A DNA stretch of 49,950 bases from Sedimentisphaera sp050251615 (GCA_050251615.1 JBFWMM010000019.1:1-49950), one strand, 5' to 3'; positions 8,701-17,370 are shown, counted from the first letter of the stretch. Numbers and translations: made by a program. Notes: generated from the letters alone by a model not told the origin.

Positions 8701-10460
8701 CTCGCGCCCGAGGCTGCCGGGCAGGAGACGTAGTCGTCGATGCCATCGAAGCGCAGTGCTCTGCTGAAGCCATAGCTGCTTGCCGAAAATACATCATACG
8801 TCCACTGTTCTGATTCTGTGAAGTTGTGGCAGATGCCATCGAAGCCATTGCCGGAAATGTCGTTTGTGTTGCCGTTGAGCTTGTAGAAAGGAACAGGCAC
8901 CGGCGGCACGCCGAGCGTAAAGCTCATCTCCGCCCCGGGAGAGCTGATGTTCGTAACGTCCATCCCCGAGGGCTCCATGGCCATAGTCCCAAATTTCCAG
9001 TTCGAGCTGGGGGTTGTGTAGGCGGTAAATTCATCCAGCAGGCTGTCCGCGTCAAAGCACACGTTTGTCGTCTTGTTTGTGTCGCTGTTGTTGGCGTGCA
9101 CAAGCTCGATGTGGCGGTCTCTGTCGGGGTAGTTGGCGTTGTCGCCGTTGGTGTTGACGCGCCAGAACGTGAGCCCCTCATCGGGCAGGTCGGGGCAGTA
9201 CATCAGGCTTCTTGTGTATGGCCGGATGATGTAAAATTCGCTCGCCTGCGCGGGGTTGTAATAGAAGTAGGCGAAGTGGGCATCGGTAGAGCTCATCGCC
9301 TGCGTTCCGGGCGTGCCGAAGAGGTTTACGCCGTCAAGCCAGCCGTTTTCGTAAAGGAAATACGGGTTGGGCAGGTCGCAGTAGCCGCCGCCCATAACGC
9401 CCCATGTGCCCGGCTCGCCGCCGATATAGCTGTATGCGTCGGGCCATTCGCCGGCCATGTGGCCGTACTCGTGGATGAGCGTGCCCGGGCTGAGATCGTT
9501 GGCGCTGTCTGTGCAGTAGCGGCCGGAGTGAACGCCGTCTGCGCTGAAGCCGCCCCAGCTACTCGAATGGAACCACATCCCCTCCGCCCAGGCGGCAGGG
9601 TTGCCTGTGTACATAACCGAAAGCGCGCGAATCTCGCCATTGCTGAATGTGCTGAGCCGGCTGAAATCGAAGCCCTCATCGTCCATCTTGTTCAGGCCGT
9701 AGTCAAGAAGTATCTGTGCGCCGGATGCGTAGTTGAGGTTGTCGTAGTATGCGAAGGTCTCCGGTGCGCGGAACACGCCGTAAACATAGTTGTCTATGAC
9801 AAATACGCCCCGCGATACGTCTTCGTAGAATGTGCGCAGCGACGCGGCGTTGCCGTTGGCGTAGTGGTAGTCGGAGCGGTTTATCTTATCTGTATATTGC
9901 TGGAGCGTGTAGCCGGCGGGGGCATCGGAAAAATCGAACACAATCACAAGACCACGGATTGTATCGGCAAAGCGCGTAACGTCTTTTGTTCCTGGCATAG
10001 CGGTCGCGGCCATCAGGCCTATTTCGCTTTCCGCGGGTTCCTGCGCCACGGACGGCTGATAAACGCCGAGCAAGTCGCGGTTGGCCCGGGATTTTTCCGA
10101 AATGGAGCTGAGAGGCAGCTTGATCTCCCGCTCAATTACTTTTCCGGGATAGAGGGTGATTGCGTCAACGCCTGCGGAGCTTGCGGTTATCGATTCATCC
10201 ACCGCAACGCCCGTGCTTACAAGATCCGAACCATCTGCGCTGAGCTCGGCATAGCATATCCAGCCGCTGTCTTTATCGCGCACAACGGTAAAACCGTCGC
10301 TCGTGCGTGCGCTCATGTAGTATTCATCGCCGTTCATAATAAGCGTCAACGGGGTACCGTCGGGCTGATAAAACGTGAAAGGCTTGTTCACCATCGGCGC
10401 CGCGGCGGCGATTGAGCAGATTGCGGCAAGCACTGCTATACGGATGATTATTTTATTCAT
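5790..10460 (-). CDS. Secreted M6-type metalloprotease with LamG, PA14, putative-Ig and dockerin-like modules
   Basis: This is a 1556-aa multidomain exported protein with signal peptide MNKIIIRIAVLAAICSIAAAA. Residues 150-490 carry an M6 (immune inhibitor A-like) zinc protease: H330-E331-Y-G-H334 followed by M-A-G-E-W-P-D341, close to the family's HExxHxxGxxD with one extra residue before the Asp. After it come two LamG/concanavalin-like domains (about 530-730 and 740-930), each with an ALRFDG(I/V)DDYV strand, a fibronectin-like stretch (about 945-1045), a PA14 domain with YRFWIAGDDEVELYL (about 1050-1190), a putative-Ig domain, and a dockerin-like pair ending NIDGSGNVDNKDFAAFAANL (about 1300-1340). 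A third LamG closes the protein. AGGAAA lies 7 nt upstream of the start. It probably digests protein in or on carbohydrate-rich material. Its tail is shared with the C25 peptidase at 12093. Confidence 0.85.
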   Translation of the reverse strand: MNKIIIRIAVLAAICSIAAAAPMVNKPFTFYQPDGTPLTLIMNGDEYYMSARTSDGFTVVRDKDSGWICYAELSADGSDLVSTGVAVDESITASSAGVDAITLYPGKVIEREIKLPLSSISEKSRANRDLLGVYQPSVAQEPAESEIGLMAATAMPGTKDVTRFADTIRGLVIVFDFSDAPAGYTLQQYTDKINRSDYHYANGNAASLRTFYEDVSRGVFVIDNYVYGVFRAPETFAYYDNLNYASGAQILLDYGLNKMDDEGFDFSRLSTFSNGEIRALSVMYTGNPAAWAEGMWFHSSSWGGFSADGVHSGRYCTDSANDLSPGTLIHEYGHMAGEWPDAYSYIGGEPGTWGVMGGGYCDLPNPYFLYENGWLDGVNLFGTPGTQAMSSTDAHFAYFYYNPAQASEFYIIRPYTRSLMYCPDLPDEGLTFWRVNTNGDNANYPDRDRHIELVHANNSDTNKTTNVCFDADSLLDEFTAYTTPSSNWKFGTMAMEPSGMDVTNISSPGAEMSFTLGVPPVPVPFYKLNGNTNDISGNGFDGICHNFTESEQWTYDVFSASSYGFSRALRFDGIDDYVSCPAASGASDDFTATFWVNADKLDNMVVLDKLPAGTGAAGWSIGLKADGAIKFTIGSYDNNSKLITEPAVYEQGRWTNIACTFAGGTAKIFVNGAPRAIMHGITQSVNTTAAEMRMGIASHAQTDLIYQGLLDSVRIYAEALDEGPLNAIDELDFDPDNGTTAEYLFEETSGTVAVDTSGHSAYGNLGGGMSFDSDAVSRNGDGALMFDGVDDYVSLAPQDKKNNGLTIALWAYPTAVQNWARFVDFGNGPYSDNIILSRFQTSNNLVLEIYNGDTSGGTVHAQGAIELNKWQYFTATVTDTGAVSLYKDGQLVSEGSTSVPAQVFRKNLYLGRSNWSADSFYKGAMDDVRVFNYPLTGDEINRLYRGYMACSPAPYSGRKDVAPVETLRFTPAADAMRHHIYFGTDYASVEAADTASAQYKGATRFAEYNPVGLQPWNEYFWRVDEVMSDGSLIKGDVWRFSTVGGLLRQVWTGLSSSNYISALRAAADYPLHPTFEEIISTFETPSGFADNYGTRILGYVCPRTSGIYRFWIAGDDEVELYLSSDDTTVNFSMIAYVHNASTSERDFDRYSTQRSAPVSLVAGERYMVKVLHKEGVGGDHISVAWQGPDSPERSVIDGFYISPRVDNENPFFAAEFTGPLAAAENRPFTGALTPATDYDSTNITYSKIAGPRWLTLAADGSLEGLPSAADTGANYFTVRATDPDGAFGETTLVMDVEDIFDGSMGLSDLIGLAENWLSDELESPGNIDGSGNVDNKDFAAFAANLGSGLINGLVGAWSMADVYGDAVRANYGPYNGTMVNMGPYRGEGALSFNGVEQYVNFAGFKGITGTSARSCCAWIKTNAAGLEIMSWGGDGNGEKWLILTNGDGTLRVGVNGGNINGTVNIADGQWHHIAVVLADDGSPNANEIKLYVDGADDTGSSLSEPINTAAGQDFQLGRTEIRGTLRYFDGLMKEVLLYDKALAPQDISQIYNAGGF

Positions 10461-10499
10461 AAAAGTTTCCTGCCCATGTAGGGAATTGTCTCAAGTTAT

Positions 10500-10582
10500 A
10501 AAAAAACCGTCGGAAGTTTGCGCCACCGACCCCTTCATTCAGATTCATTACGCTATATTTGGTAATGTGTGCTGAATGTCAA
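10500..10582 (-). promoter_or_regulatory. Promoter and terminator-like leader hairpin of the M6 protease gene
   Basis: Reading the minus strand, TTGACA (10582-10577) is followed after 19 nt by TATAGC (10557-10552). The leader then forms GTCGG / CCGAC (arms 10530-10526 and 10513-10509, 12-nt loop), followed by GG and seven T residues, about 40 nt before the start codon. This has the look of an intrinsic terminator inside the 5' leader, so attenuation is possible. The stem is only 5 bp and the promoter spacing is long, so confidence is low. Confidence 0.35.
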
Positions 10583-10649
10583 GCAATATAATGCGCTTAC
10601 GCAATTCTGTACAGGCGCCACAGCGGCCCGCGGAGCAGGAAAAGAATTG

Positions 10650-10745
10650 ATGATCACAGATTCAAAAAAACTCCGCGCGAACGGCTCGCACCAAAGAGCG
10701 GTGCTTCGCAAAAAGCCCGCTAAGAAAAGCTCCCGCAAGCGCTAA
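10650..10745 (+). CDS. Possible 31-residue lysine/arginine-rich peptide
   Basis: ATG at 10650 opens a 31-codon frame ending at 10745. The peptide is very basic, with LRKKPAKKSSRKR at its C-terminus. CAGGAAAAG lies about 7 nt upstream, a fair ribosome site. A 19-codon frame starting at 10591 ends in TGA overlapping this ATG, as in coupled small ORFs. It resembles the disordered basic tails of nucleic-acid-binding proteins, but I do not recognise a family. It stops just before a dispersed repeat copy. It could equally be chance. Confidence 0.2.
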   Translation: MITDSKKLRANGSHQRAVLRKKPAKKSSRKR

Positions 10746-10845
10746 CCAATGTTGGGAAAACCAAACCGATGCCACGGATAATATGCGTTCGTAACCCGGC
10801 ATGAGACGCAAAATTTTGCGTCTCTACAATTTCGGGGCGCTTGCG
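10743..10845 (+). repeat. Composite palindromic repeat, copy A
   Basis: The copy contains the ACCAATG(CC)GG-like box, a CCACGGATAATATGCGTTCGT segment, a perfect 22-bp palindrome at 10803-10824 (arms GAGACGCAA and TTGCGTCTC around AATT), TACAATTTC, and the first half of the GGGGCGCTTGCG module, where it breaks off. It lies just upstream of proB; an ATG inside it at 10801 is in frame with proB and would falsely extend that gene by 38 codons. Confidence 0.85.
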
Positions 10846-10873
10846 TATTACTATTACGAGCTGAAAATATGCG

Positions 10874-10901
10874 TTTACATCTTTTCGTTTCGCAATACAA
10901 T
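10874..10901 (+). promoter_or_regulatory. Candidate proB promoter
   Basis: TTTACA (10874-10879), 16-nt spacer, TACAAT (10896-10901). Transcription would begin near 10908, leaving a leader of only a few bases before the ATG at 10915. This supports 10915 rather than the upstream ATG at 10801 as the real start. Confidence 0.45.
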
Positions 10902-10914
10902 TACAGGTTTGAAT

Positions 10915-12012
10915 ATGCGAAACTTCAGCGAAACAAAACGGGCCGTCATTAAAATCGGCACCAACACCCTCAGCTGTGAGAGCGGTATAAACAGCGCCTT
11001 CATAGGCGAACTGGCGCGACAGGTGTGCGAGCTCCGCAACGCGGGCGTGGAGGTGATGCTTGTCAGCTCGGGGGCAATCGGTATGGGGGCAAAACGTCTT
11101 GGTATCGGCAGGCGGGTAAATAAGATCTGCCAGCGGCAGGCCTGTGCGGCAATCGGCCAGCCCCTGCTGATGCATGAGTATTCAAACGCCTTCGCCAGAC
11201 ACAACATTATAATCTCGCAAGTACTGCTTACTGCGTGGATTATGGACAACCGCACATCCTACCTCAACCTGCGCAATGCCGTTGATGAGTTGCTTTCTCT
11301 TGGGGTCGTACCGATTTTCAATGAGAACGACTGTATCAGCACGGCGGAGATTCAGAGCGCATTCGGCGATAACGACCGTCTCAGTGCGCTTATTGCAAGC
11401 AAAATAGACGCAGATCTGCTCATCCTTCTGACAGACATCGACCGCTTTTACACTAAAGACCCGAAGAAGTACCCCGATGCGGAGCCTTTGAAGATAGTGG
11501 AAAAGGTTACGCAGGAGCATATAGACAGCGCCGGCGAAAGCGGTTCGGAATTTGCCACAGGCGGCATGAAAACAAAGCTCGATGCCGTGCAGATTGCGGC
11601 GGATTCCGGTTGCAAGGTAGTTCTGGCCAACGGCGCCGAGGAGAACGTCATAATGCGTATCTATAACGGCGAAGACGTGGGTACGCTCTTTCTGCCGCAG
11701 CGCAAGCTGAGCAATAAAGTGCGCTGGATTATGCACAGCCAGGCGGCTGGCGTGATAGAGCTTGACGCGGGCGCGATCAGCGCAATAGAAAACAGCAAAA
11801 GCCTTCTGCCAAGCGGAATCACCGGCGTTGACGGCGTGTTCGAGGCGGGAAGCGTGGTATGGCTGAGCGATGTGGCAAAGGCCGTAACCACAATGAGCAG
11901 CGACGAAATAAACTCGCTCATAGGCAAACACAGCAGCGAAATACGTAAAATCCTCGGCGAAGACCGCAAGGATGTTGTAGCGTTGCCCGAAGAGATTGTG
12001 CTTATGGGCTGA
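10915..12012 (+). CDS. proB: Glutamate 5-kinase
   Basis: ProB phosphorylates glutamate to glutamyl-5-phosphate, the first step of proline synthesis, in the cytoplasm. From ATG 10915 the protein has 365 aa, matching the E. coli enzyme (367 aa). The amino-acid kinase domain shows VIKIGTNTL at the N-terminus, MLVSSGAIGMG, the IFNENDCIS and FGDNDRLSA motifs, the LLTDIDRFYTKDP segment, and GTGGM-type ATGGMKTK. A PUA domain (about 275-355) follows, as in bacterial ProB. The frame is open further upstream to 10801, but that extension only translates repeat copy A. proA is not adjacent in this window, unlike many genomes. Confidence 0.93.
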   Translation: MRNFSETKRAVIKIGTNTLSCESGINSAFIGELARQVCELRNAGVEVMLVSSGAIGMGAKRLGIGRRVNKICQRQACAAIGQPLLMHEYSNAFARHNIIISQVLLTAWIMDNRTSYLNLRNAVDELLSLGVVPIFNENDCISTAEIQSAFGDNDRLSALIASKIDADLLILLTDIDRFYTKDPKKYPDAEPLKIVEKVTQEHIDSAGESGSEFATGGMKTKLDAVQIAADSGCKVVLANGAEENVIMRIYNGEDVGTLFLPQRKLSNKVRWIMHSQAAGVIELDAGAISAIENSKSLLPSGITGVDGVFEAGSVVWLSDVAKAVTTMSSDEINSLIGKHSSEIRKILGEDRKDVVALPEEIVLMG

Positions 12013-12022
12013 AAATAAACAG

Positions 12023-12055
12023 CCGGAAGCGGCGTTTTGGGTATATTGCTTTCCG
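12023..12055 (+). terminator. Hairpin after proB
   Basis: GCCGGAAGC pairs with GCTTTCCGGC (one bulged base) around a 14-nt loop shortly after the proB stop. No clear T-run follows, so it may be a weak terminator or part of the leader of the next gene. Confidence 0.3.
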
Positions 12056-12092
12056 GCCGCGCTTACACACACATAAACCGAAAGGGGACTCT

Positions 12093-15000
12093 ATGACCAG
12101 TTTTATGAAACAGCTTGCCTTGCTTGCAGTGGTCTTTCTGTGTTCACGGGCACCTGGAGCTGAGATCGCGCTATACGTAAACGGCGAACAGACACTACTT
12201 GCTGCCCCGGCGCTGGTGAGCGGGGAAGACCCTGCATCCTTCACGCTCTCGGCCAATCAAAGCTATATCAGTCAAAGCGGCCGGCCGCAACTGCCATTTC
12301 GCATTATAAGCGTGCTTCTACCGGCATCATCCGACCTTACCGCCATCTCACTTGAAACTCGCGCCAACTACTCCCTGCTTGCCGGCACAATGGATGTACT
12401 GCCCAAGCCGCCCGCGGCCAGGCGTGATTCCTCCGGCAACGAAATCCTCATCTGGCCGGAAAATACCAACATCGCCAATGGCCGTGATTTGGACATCTAT
12501 AACACCAACGCATTCTGGCCCGCCCAGCAGGCAAGGCTCACAGGCAAAGGTGAAATGCGCGGCTATAAGATAGCCGAAGTGGCTGTGCCGCTGTTCAGGT
12601 ACAATCCTGTTACGAGGCAGCTTCAAGCGCTTATTGATGCGGAAGTCTTTATTGACGTGCAGGCGCCTGTATTGCAGACAGCATCCGCCGAGCTTACAGG
12701 CGGCGCCTCTGATGCAGACTGTATCGAAAGGCTCAAAGCAATGGCCGTGAATTTCGACTCGGCAGCAGACACATACAGCACTCTGCGAACAATGAACGAA
12801 GATGTGCTTCCCGCGCCAAACCTCTCCGATAAAGGACTCGTAATCATAACATCGAATCTTATCAAAAAGGAATCGACTGAGCTTGCCAACTACGTTGCAC
12901 ACAAGCAGAAATCATTCACCGTAAACGTTGTTACGCAGGATGAATTCGGCTTCGGCCGCGGCGATGAGCAAGCGCAGAACATCCGTTCCTGGCTTCAAGC
13001 CAACTACAACAACAGCGCTTACGGCTCCGGCGGGATACTGTATGTTGTTATCATAGGCGACCCCCACACAGACGACAGCAGCAATGTACCGATGATTCTC
13101 TCCCTCGGCGACCGTCCGACAGACTACTTCTTCGCCGAGCTCTCAGCCGACATTGACGCAGACGGAGACGGCATCTACGGCGAAGGAGACGCTGGAGAAG
13201 CGGACAAGTACTTCGAGGTTTACGTGGGCCGAATCCCTTACTACGGCAACATCAGCGAGACCGACCACATCCTCCGCAAGATTATCGACTACGAAAACGA
13301 AACGGACAAGAGCTGGCGCCGCAACGCGCTGTTGCCGATGGTGCCGCTGGACGATGTTACGCCGACGTATCAGATGGGCGAGCAGATAAAATACTATCAG
13401 CTCGAACCGCGAGCAATCAGCTCGACACGCATGTACGAAAAGAACTACGATACCAACCCCACGCCCGAATATCTGTTTTCCGGGAGATACCCCGCAACAG
13501 AATGGGCCTCGGACAAGTACGGAATGATGATCTGGCAGACGCACGGCTCGGGCAACTGGGCCGCGGGCATTATAGGCTCCTGGGAAACGTATCAGCTCAA
13601 CGATAATTATCCCAGCGCAGTGTTTCAGGGCTCCTGCATGACAGGCGAACCGGAAAACACCGACAACCTCGGCTGGAACATCCTCAAAAACGGCGGAATC
13701 GGCACAGTCGCCGCCAGCCGCAACGGCCTTTACTGGGTCGGTGAGACCAATTTCACAAACACTTCCAGTGTGGGCGGAATCGGCTATCAATACGCAGCAA
13801 GGCTCGCTGAAGGGAAAACGCTCGGCCAGGCCATCTGGGATTCCAAAGAGGTGCTGGGCTTCTGGGACAACAACTACTACGTCTATAACCTCTACGGCGA
13901 CCCGTCCGTTGCCGTGATGCCGGAAGCAAGCGGCCTCACCGCCACCCCCACACACGGATTTGAGTACAACGCCGCCTATGGCGATGCAATAAGCAGCTCC
14001 CAAAGCTACACAATAAAGAACAACGGTTCCTCCTCCATAACCTGGAGCGCAGAGACCGATGCCGACTGGCTCATCACGAGCATCTCCTCAGGCTCGCTTG
14101 CAGCGGGTGCCTCGGCCACTGTCTCTCTGGCGCCCTCCGCTTCTGAAACGAGCCTCGGCGCAGGCACGTACTCCGAAACCATCACCTTCACAACCAGCGC
14201 CGGAGACGTTATCGCGCGCACCAGCCAACTGACAATTCACCCCCGCTCTCTGCGCGGGTACTGGAAGCTCGACGAGACCTCGGGCGACATCGCCTCTGAC
14301 TCGACAATCACGAGCCAGAGAGGCAGTGTGAGCGGTGATTTTACGTTCGACACAAACAGCGTGGATGGACAGTTCGGCAATGCAGTTGAGCTTGACGGCA
14401 CCGACGACCATATCGAGGTTCCCGCGCTCAATCTCTACTCCAACAAAGTAACAATTTCGGCTTGGGTCAAGCGCAACGGCGCACAGTACAACCTTGCCGG
14501 CGTCGTTATGAGCAGGGACGCATCAACCGTCGCAGGGATAAACACGACAAGCACAGGCGAACTTAAGTACCACTGGAACGATGTCGTCGAAACGCACGGC
14601 TGGTCTTCGGGTCTCACCATGCCTGATGGCGTCTGGGCGCTTATCGCGCTGGTTATCGAGCCGGAACAGACTACCATGTATATGTATGACGGCAGCCAGC
14701 TCTACTCCAACTCGCAGATAATACACAACGACATAGAAGAATTCAACGGCTCAACGCGGATCGGCCACGACCGCCACGAAGGCGGCAGGCACTTCAAAGG
14801 CGCGATAGATGATGTGCGCATTTACAGCAAGGCACTTTCCGCCTCTGATATAGCCGCTCTAATCGCCGGAGGACGCGCCGAAGCAGGCTGGCCCTGCGAC
14901 AATCAGGCAAGCGTTTCGCGCGCGCCAAAGCTCCGCTGGACGCCATCGCCCGTTGCGGTGAAGAGTGATGTGTATTTCGGCGCAAGCCTCACCGCTCTGG

Positions 15001-17315
15001 CAAACGCCGGCACCTCCTCGCCTGAATATATCGGCAGCACAACCGACTACTCGTTCAGCGCTCCCGCCCCGCTCGCCGGCGGAGCCGACTACTACTGGCG
15101 CGTGGACGAAACGGACGCTGCCGGAAACACAACAAAGGGAGCTCTCTGGTGCTTCTCCACAGGCGATGGCCGCGGAACCATCACAAGGCAAGTATGGACG
15201 GGCCTCGGAACCACTATCGCCATATCAGGGCTAACCGGCTCTGCAAACTATCCTGATAACCCTGATCTCGAAGAAGAAATCACAAAATTCCAGACCCCCT
15301 CAGGCTTCGGCGACTACTACGGAACCCGCGTTTACGGGTATCTCGTACCGGAAGTTTCCGGAAATTACACATTCTGGATCGCCGGCGATGATGAGGTCGA
15401 GCTGAGGCTCGGCACAGACAGCAGCCCCGAAAGCGCTTCCCTTATCGCTTACATTCACGGCACTTGCTCAGGCCTGCTCAACTTCGACCAGCACAGCACG
15501 CAGAAATCCGCTGTAAAAACACTGCAAGCCGGCAATCTCTACTATATCGAGGCGTTGCAGAAGGAATCAGGCGGCGACGACCATCTCGCCGTTGCATGGG
15601 AAGGCCCTGGCTTTGGCCGCGAGGTTATCAGCGGCGCAAATCTTATGCCTTACGCCTCGTATGTGCCCGCGCCCTACTTCACTCAGGCTCGCCGTTTCTC
15701 CGGCAAAGCAGTCGAAGGGGTACAGTATCAGGGCGATGTGAGCGGCTGGGCCGCATCTTTCGGCGGAGCAAATGTATCGTACTCAAAGCTCGCAGGCCCG
15801 CTCTGGCTGAACGTCTCTTCGGACGGCGCTCTTTCAGGCGTTCCTGGCGATGGCGACAGCGGTGAAGCAAACTTCACAATCGCCGCAACCGATGAATTCG
15901 GCTCCGCCACCGCAACTCTCTGTGTTGATGTGGCCAATCGCGTAACCGGTGAGCGCGGCATGCAAGACCTCGCCCTGCTCTCCGCAGACTGGATGCAGAC
16001 AGGCACCAGCAGCAGCGATGTAAATGAAGATGGTTCTGTTGACGAGGGCGACCTCAAATCAATGGCGCTGTCGTGGCTCGTGGAAAAACCCTACGGCGCA
16101 CTGACTCTATACTGTCCCTTCGAGGCAAACATCGAATCCGGTACACTTTTCGGAGGCGCCGGCATAGTCGAAGGGAATGTCAAAGCGCCCGGCAGCATAG
16201 ACAGCCTCTCTCTCGATGGGGTAAACGATTATGTGGAGATTGAAGGCTTCAAAGGTATTACAGGCTCCGCCGCAAGAACATGCGCCGCATGGATCCGCAC
16301 AACTACCATTGATGGTGAAATAATAAGCTGGGGCTCCCCTGAAACAGGCGCAAAATGGCTGATTCTTCTTGATGAAGGCAGGCTGAGAATGTCTTGCCAG
16401 GGCGGCTTCATAATCGGCAGCAGCAACCTGGCCGATGGCCTCTGGCACCACATTGCGATAGTGATGGGCGATGGCGAAAACGCCAACGCCGCCAGAGTAA
16501 AACTCTACGTTGACGGGATTTGCGAACCCGTAAGTGCATTCAGTGAACAAGCCATAAACACAGCTGAAGGCCAGGATGTTACAATCGGCATAAGCCCGAT
16601 CCAATCGACAAACCGCTACTTCAACGGGCGCATAGACGAGCTGAGAATCATCGACCGCGCTCTGAGCGATAAGGAAATGGCCGCGATGATTACCGCGGGC
16701 ATTGAACTTCATCTGCCGCTCGACGGCGCATCTGCCGACGCTTCTTTCTACGCAAGAAATGTGCTGGTACTTGGCGAAGCGATTGCCTCGGCCGCAGGCG
16801 TTGAGGCTGGCGCGATGGAGTTTGACGGAATTGACGACTACATCACCGCAGATTTCAAAGGCGTTGCCGGCAAGGCCTCCCGTAGTTGCATGGCCTGGGT
16901 AAAAACATCCAACAGCACACGCCAGATTATCGCCGACTGGGGCGGAGATGCCCCGGGCGAGCTCTGGGTGTTCCGGATTGAACCCGATGGCACAATCTGT
17001 GTGGGTGTGGGTGGCGGCGCAGTCTATTCCGCCGGCATCGTAAACGACGGCACCTGGCACCACATTGCCGCGGTTCTCTCTGACGACGGTTCGCCGTCTG
17101 TCGATGAGGTAAGGCTCTATATCGATGGCACCGCGCAGGAAACAACCGCCAGCAGCACGCAAAGCATAAACACCGCCGCAAAGGCTGATATAACCATAGG
17201 CACAAAGCTCGAAGACGGTTCCGCAAGACTATTTTTTAAGGGCACAATGGATGAGTTTATGGTCTTTGACAAGGCCCTTGGCGAAAATGAAATAAGGCAA
17301 ATGAGCGCCCGTTAA
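12093..17315 (+). CDS. Gingipain-like C25 cysteine peptidase with BACON, LamG, PA14 and dockerin-like modules
   Basis: This is a 1740-aa exported protein (leader MTSFMKQLALLAVVFLCSRAPGA). Residues 245-610 form a C25 peptidase domain, with GLVIITSNL and VVIIGDPHTD strands, catalytic His484 in WQTHGSG and Cys515 in FQGSCMTGE, and YNLYGDPSVAV at the end of the domain. A BACON-like domain (about 620-715; ITWSAETDADWL) is followed by LamG (720-925), a fibronectin-like stretch, PA14 with FWIAGDDEVELRL (about 1040-1180), a putative-Ig domain, a dockerin-like pair with DVNEDGSVDEGDLKSMALSW (about 1290-1330), and two more LamG domains to the end. AAAGGGG stands 7 nt upstream of the start. It is a cell-surface or secreted protease; the tail likely binds glycans or a scaffold. 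A terminator follows at 17326. Confidence 0.87.
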   Translation: MTSFMKQLALLAVVFLCSRAPGAEIALYVNGEQTLLAAPALVSGEDPASFTLSANQSYISQSGRPQLPFRIISVLLPASSDLTAISLETRANYSLLAGTMDVLPKPPAARRDSSGNEILIWPENTNIANGRDLDIYNTNAFWPAQQARLTGKGEMRGYKIAEVAVPLFRYNPVTRQLQALIDAEVFIDVQAPVLQTASAELTGGASDADCIERLKAMAVNFDSAADTYSTLRTMNEDVLPAPNLSDKGLVIITSNLIKKESTELANYVAHKQKSFTVNVVTQDEFGFGRGDEQAQNIRSWLQANYNNSAYGSGGILYVVIIGDPHTDDSSNVPMILSLGDRPTDYFFAELSADIDADGDGIYGEGDAGEADKYFEVYVGRIPYYGNISETDHILRKIIDYENETDKSWRRNALLPMVPLDDVTPTYQMGEQIKYYQLEPRAISSTRMYEKNYDTNPTPEYLFSGRYPATEWASDKYGMMIWQTHGSGNWAAGIIGSWETYQLNDNYPSAVFQGSCMTGEPENTDNLGWNILKNGGIGTVAASRNGLYWVGETNFTNTSSVGGIGYQYAARLAEGKTLGQAIWDSKEVLGFWDNNYYVYNLYGDPSVAVMPEASGLTATPTHGFEYNAAYGDAISSSQSYTIKNNGSSSITWSAETDADWLITSISSGSLAAGASATVSLAPSASETSLGAGTYSETITFTTSAGDVIARTSQLTIHPRSLRGYWKLDETSGDIASDSTITSQRGSVSGDFTFDTNSVDGQFGNAVELDGTDDHIEVPALNLYSNKVTISAWVKRNGAQYNLAGVVMSRDASTVAGINTTSTGELKYHWNDVVETHGWSSGLTMPDGVWALIALVIEPEQTTMYMYDGSQLYSNSQIIHNDIEEFNGSTRIGHDRHEGGRHFKGAIDDVRIYSKALSASDIAALIAGGRAEAGWPCDNQASVSRAPKLRWTPSPVAVKSDVYFGASLTALANAGTSSPEYIGSTTDYSFSAPAPLAGGADYYWRVDETDAAGNTTKGALWCFSTGDGRGTITRQVWTGLGTTIAISGLTGSANYPDNPDLEEEITKFQTPSGFGDYYGTRVYGYLVPEVSGNYTFWIAGDDEVELRLGTDSSPESASLIAYIHGTCSGLLNFDQHSTQKSAVKTLQAGNLYYIEALQKESGGDDHLAVAWEGPGFGREVISGANLMPYASYVPAPYFTQARRFSGKAVEGVQYQGDVSGWAASFGGANVSYSKLAGPLWLNVSSDGALSGVPGDGDSGEANFTIAATDEFGSATATLCVDVANRVTGERGMQDLALLSADWMQTGTSSSDVNEDGSVDEGDLKSMALSWLVEKPYGALTLYCPFEANIESGTLFGGAGIVEGNVKAPGSIDSLSLDGVNDYVEIEGFKGITGSAARTCAAWIRTTTIDGEIISWGSPETGAKWLILLDEGRLRMSCQGGFIIGSSNLADGLWHHIAIVMGDGENANAARVKLYVDGICEPVSAFSEQAINTAEGQDVTIGISPIQSTNRYFNGRIDELRIIDRALSDKEMAAMITAGIELHLPLDGASADASFYARNVLVLGEAIASAAGVEAGAMEFDGIDDYITADFKGVAGKASRSCMAWVKTSNSTRQIIADWGGDAPGELWVFRIEPDGTICVGVGGGAVYSAGIVNDGTWHHIAAVLSDDGSPSVDEVRLYIDGTAQETTASSTQSINTAAKADITIGTKLEDGSARLFFKGTMDEFMVFDKALGENEIRQMSAR

Positions 17316-17325
17316 AACCGTACTT

Positions 17326-17370
17326 GAGCGGCAAATCGGCAATTTTCAGCAGGTCTGCCGCTCTTTTTTT
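17326..17370 (+). terminator. Rho-independent terminator of the C25 peptidase gene
   Basis: GAGCGGCA (17326-17333) and TGCCGCTC (17356-17363) form a perfect 8-bp stem directly followed by seven T residues, just after the stop codon. The loop is 22 nt. Confidence 0.8.

Noticed and set aside
8826..10415. 529-codon plus-strand frame antisense to the M6 protease gene
   Set aside because: It is the reverse of a GC-rich coding region, is rich in V, A, R, H and C without motifs, and has no ribosome site. The minus-strand protein has clear domains.
16107..17162. 351-codon minus-strand frame inside the C25 peptidase gene
   Set aside because: Cys- and Arg-rich shadow of LamG coding sequence with no recognisable motif.
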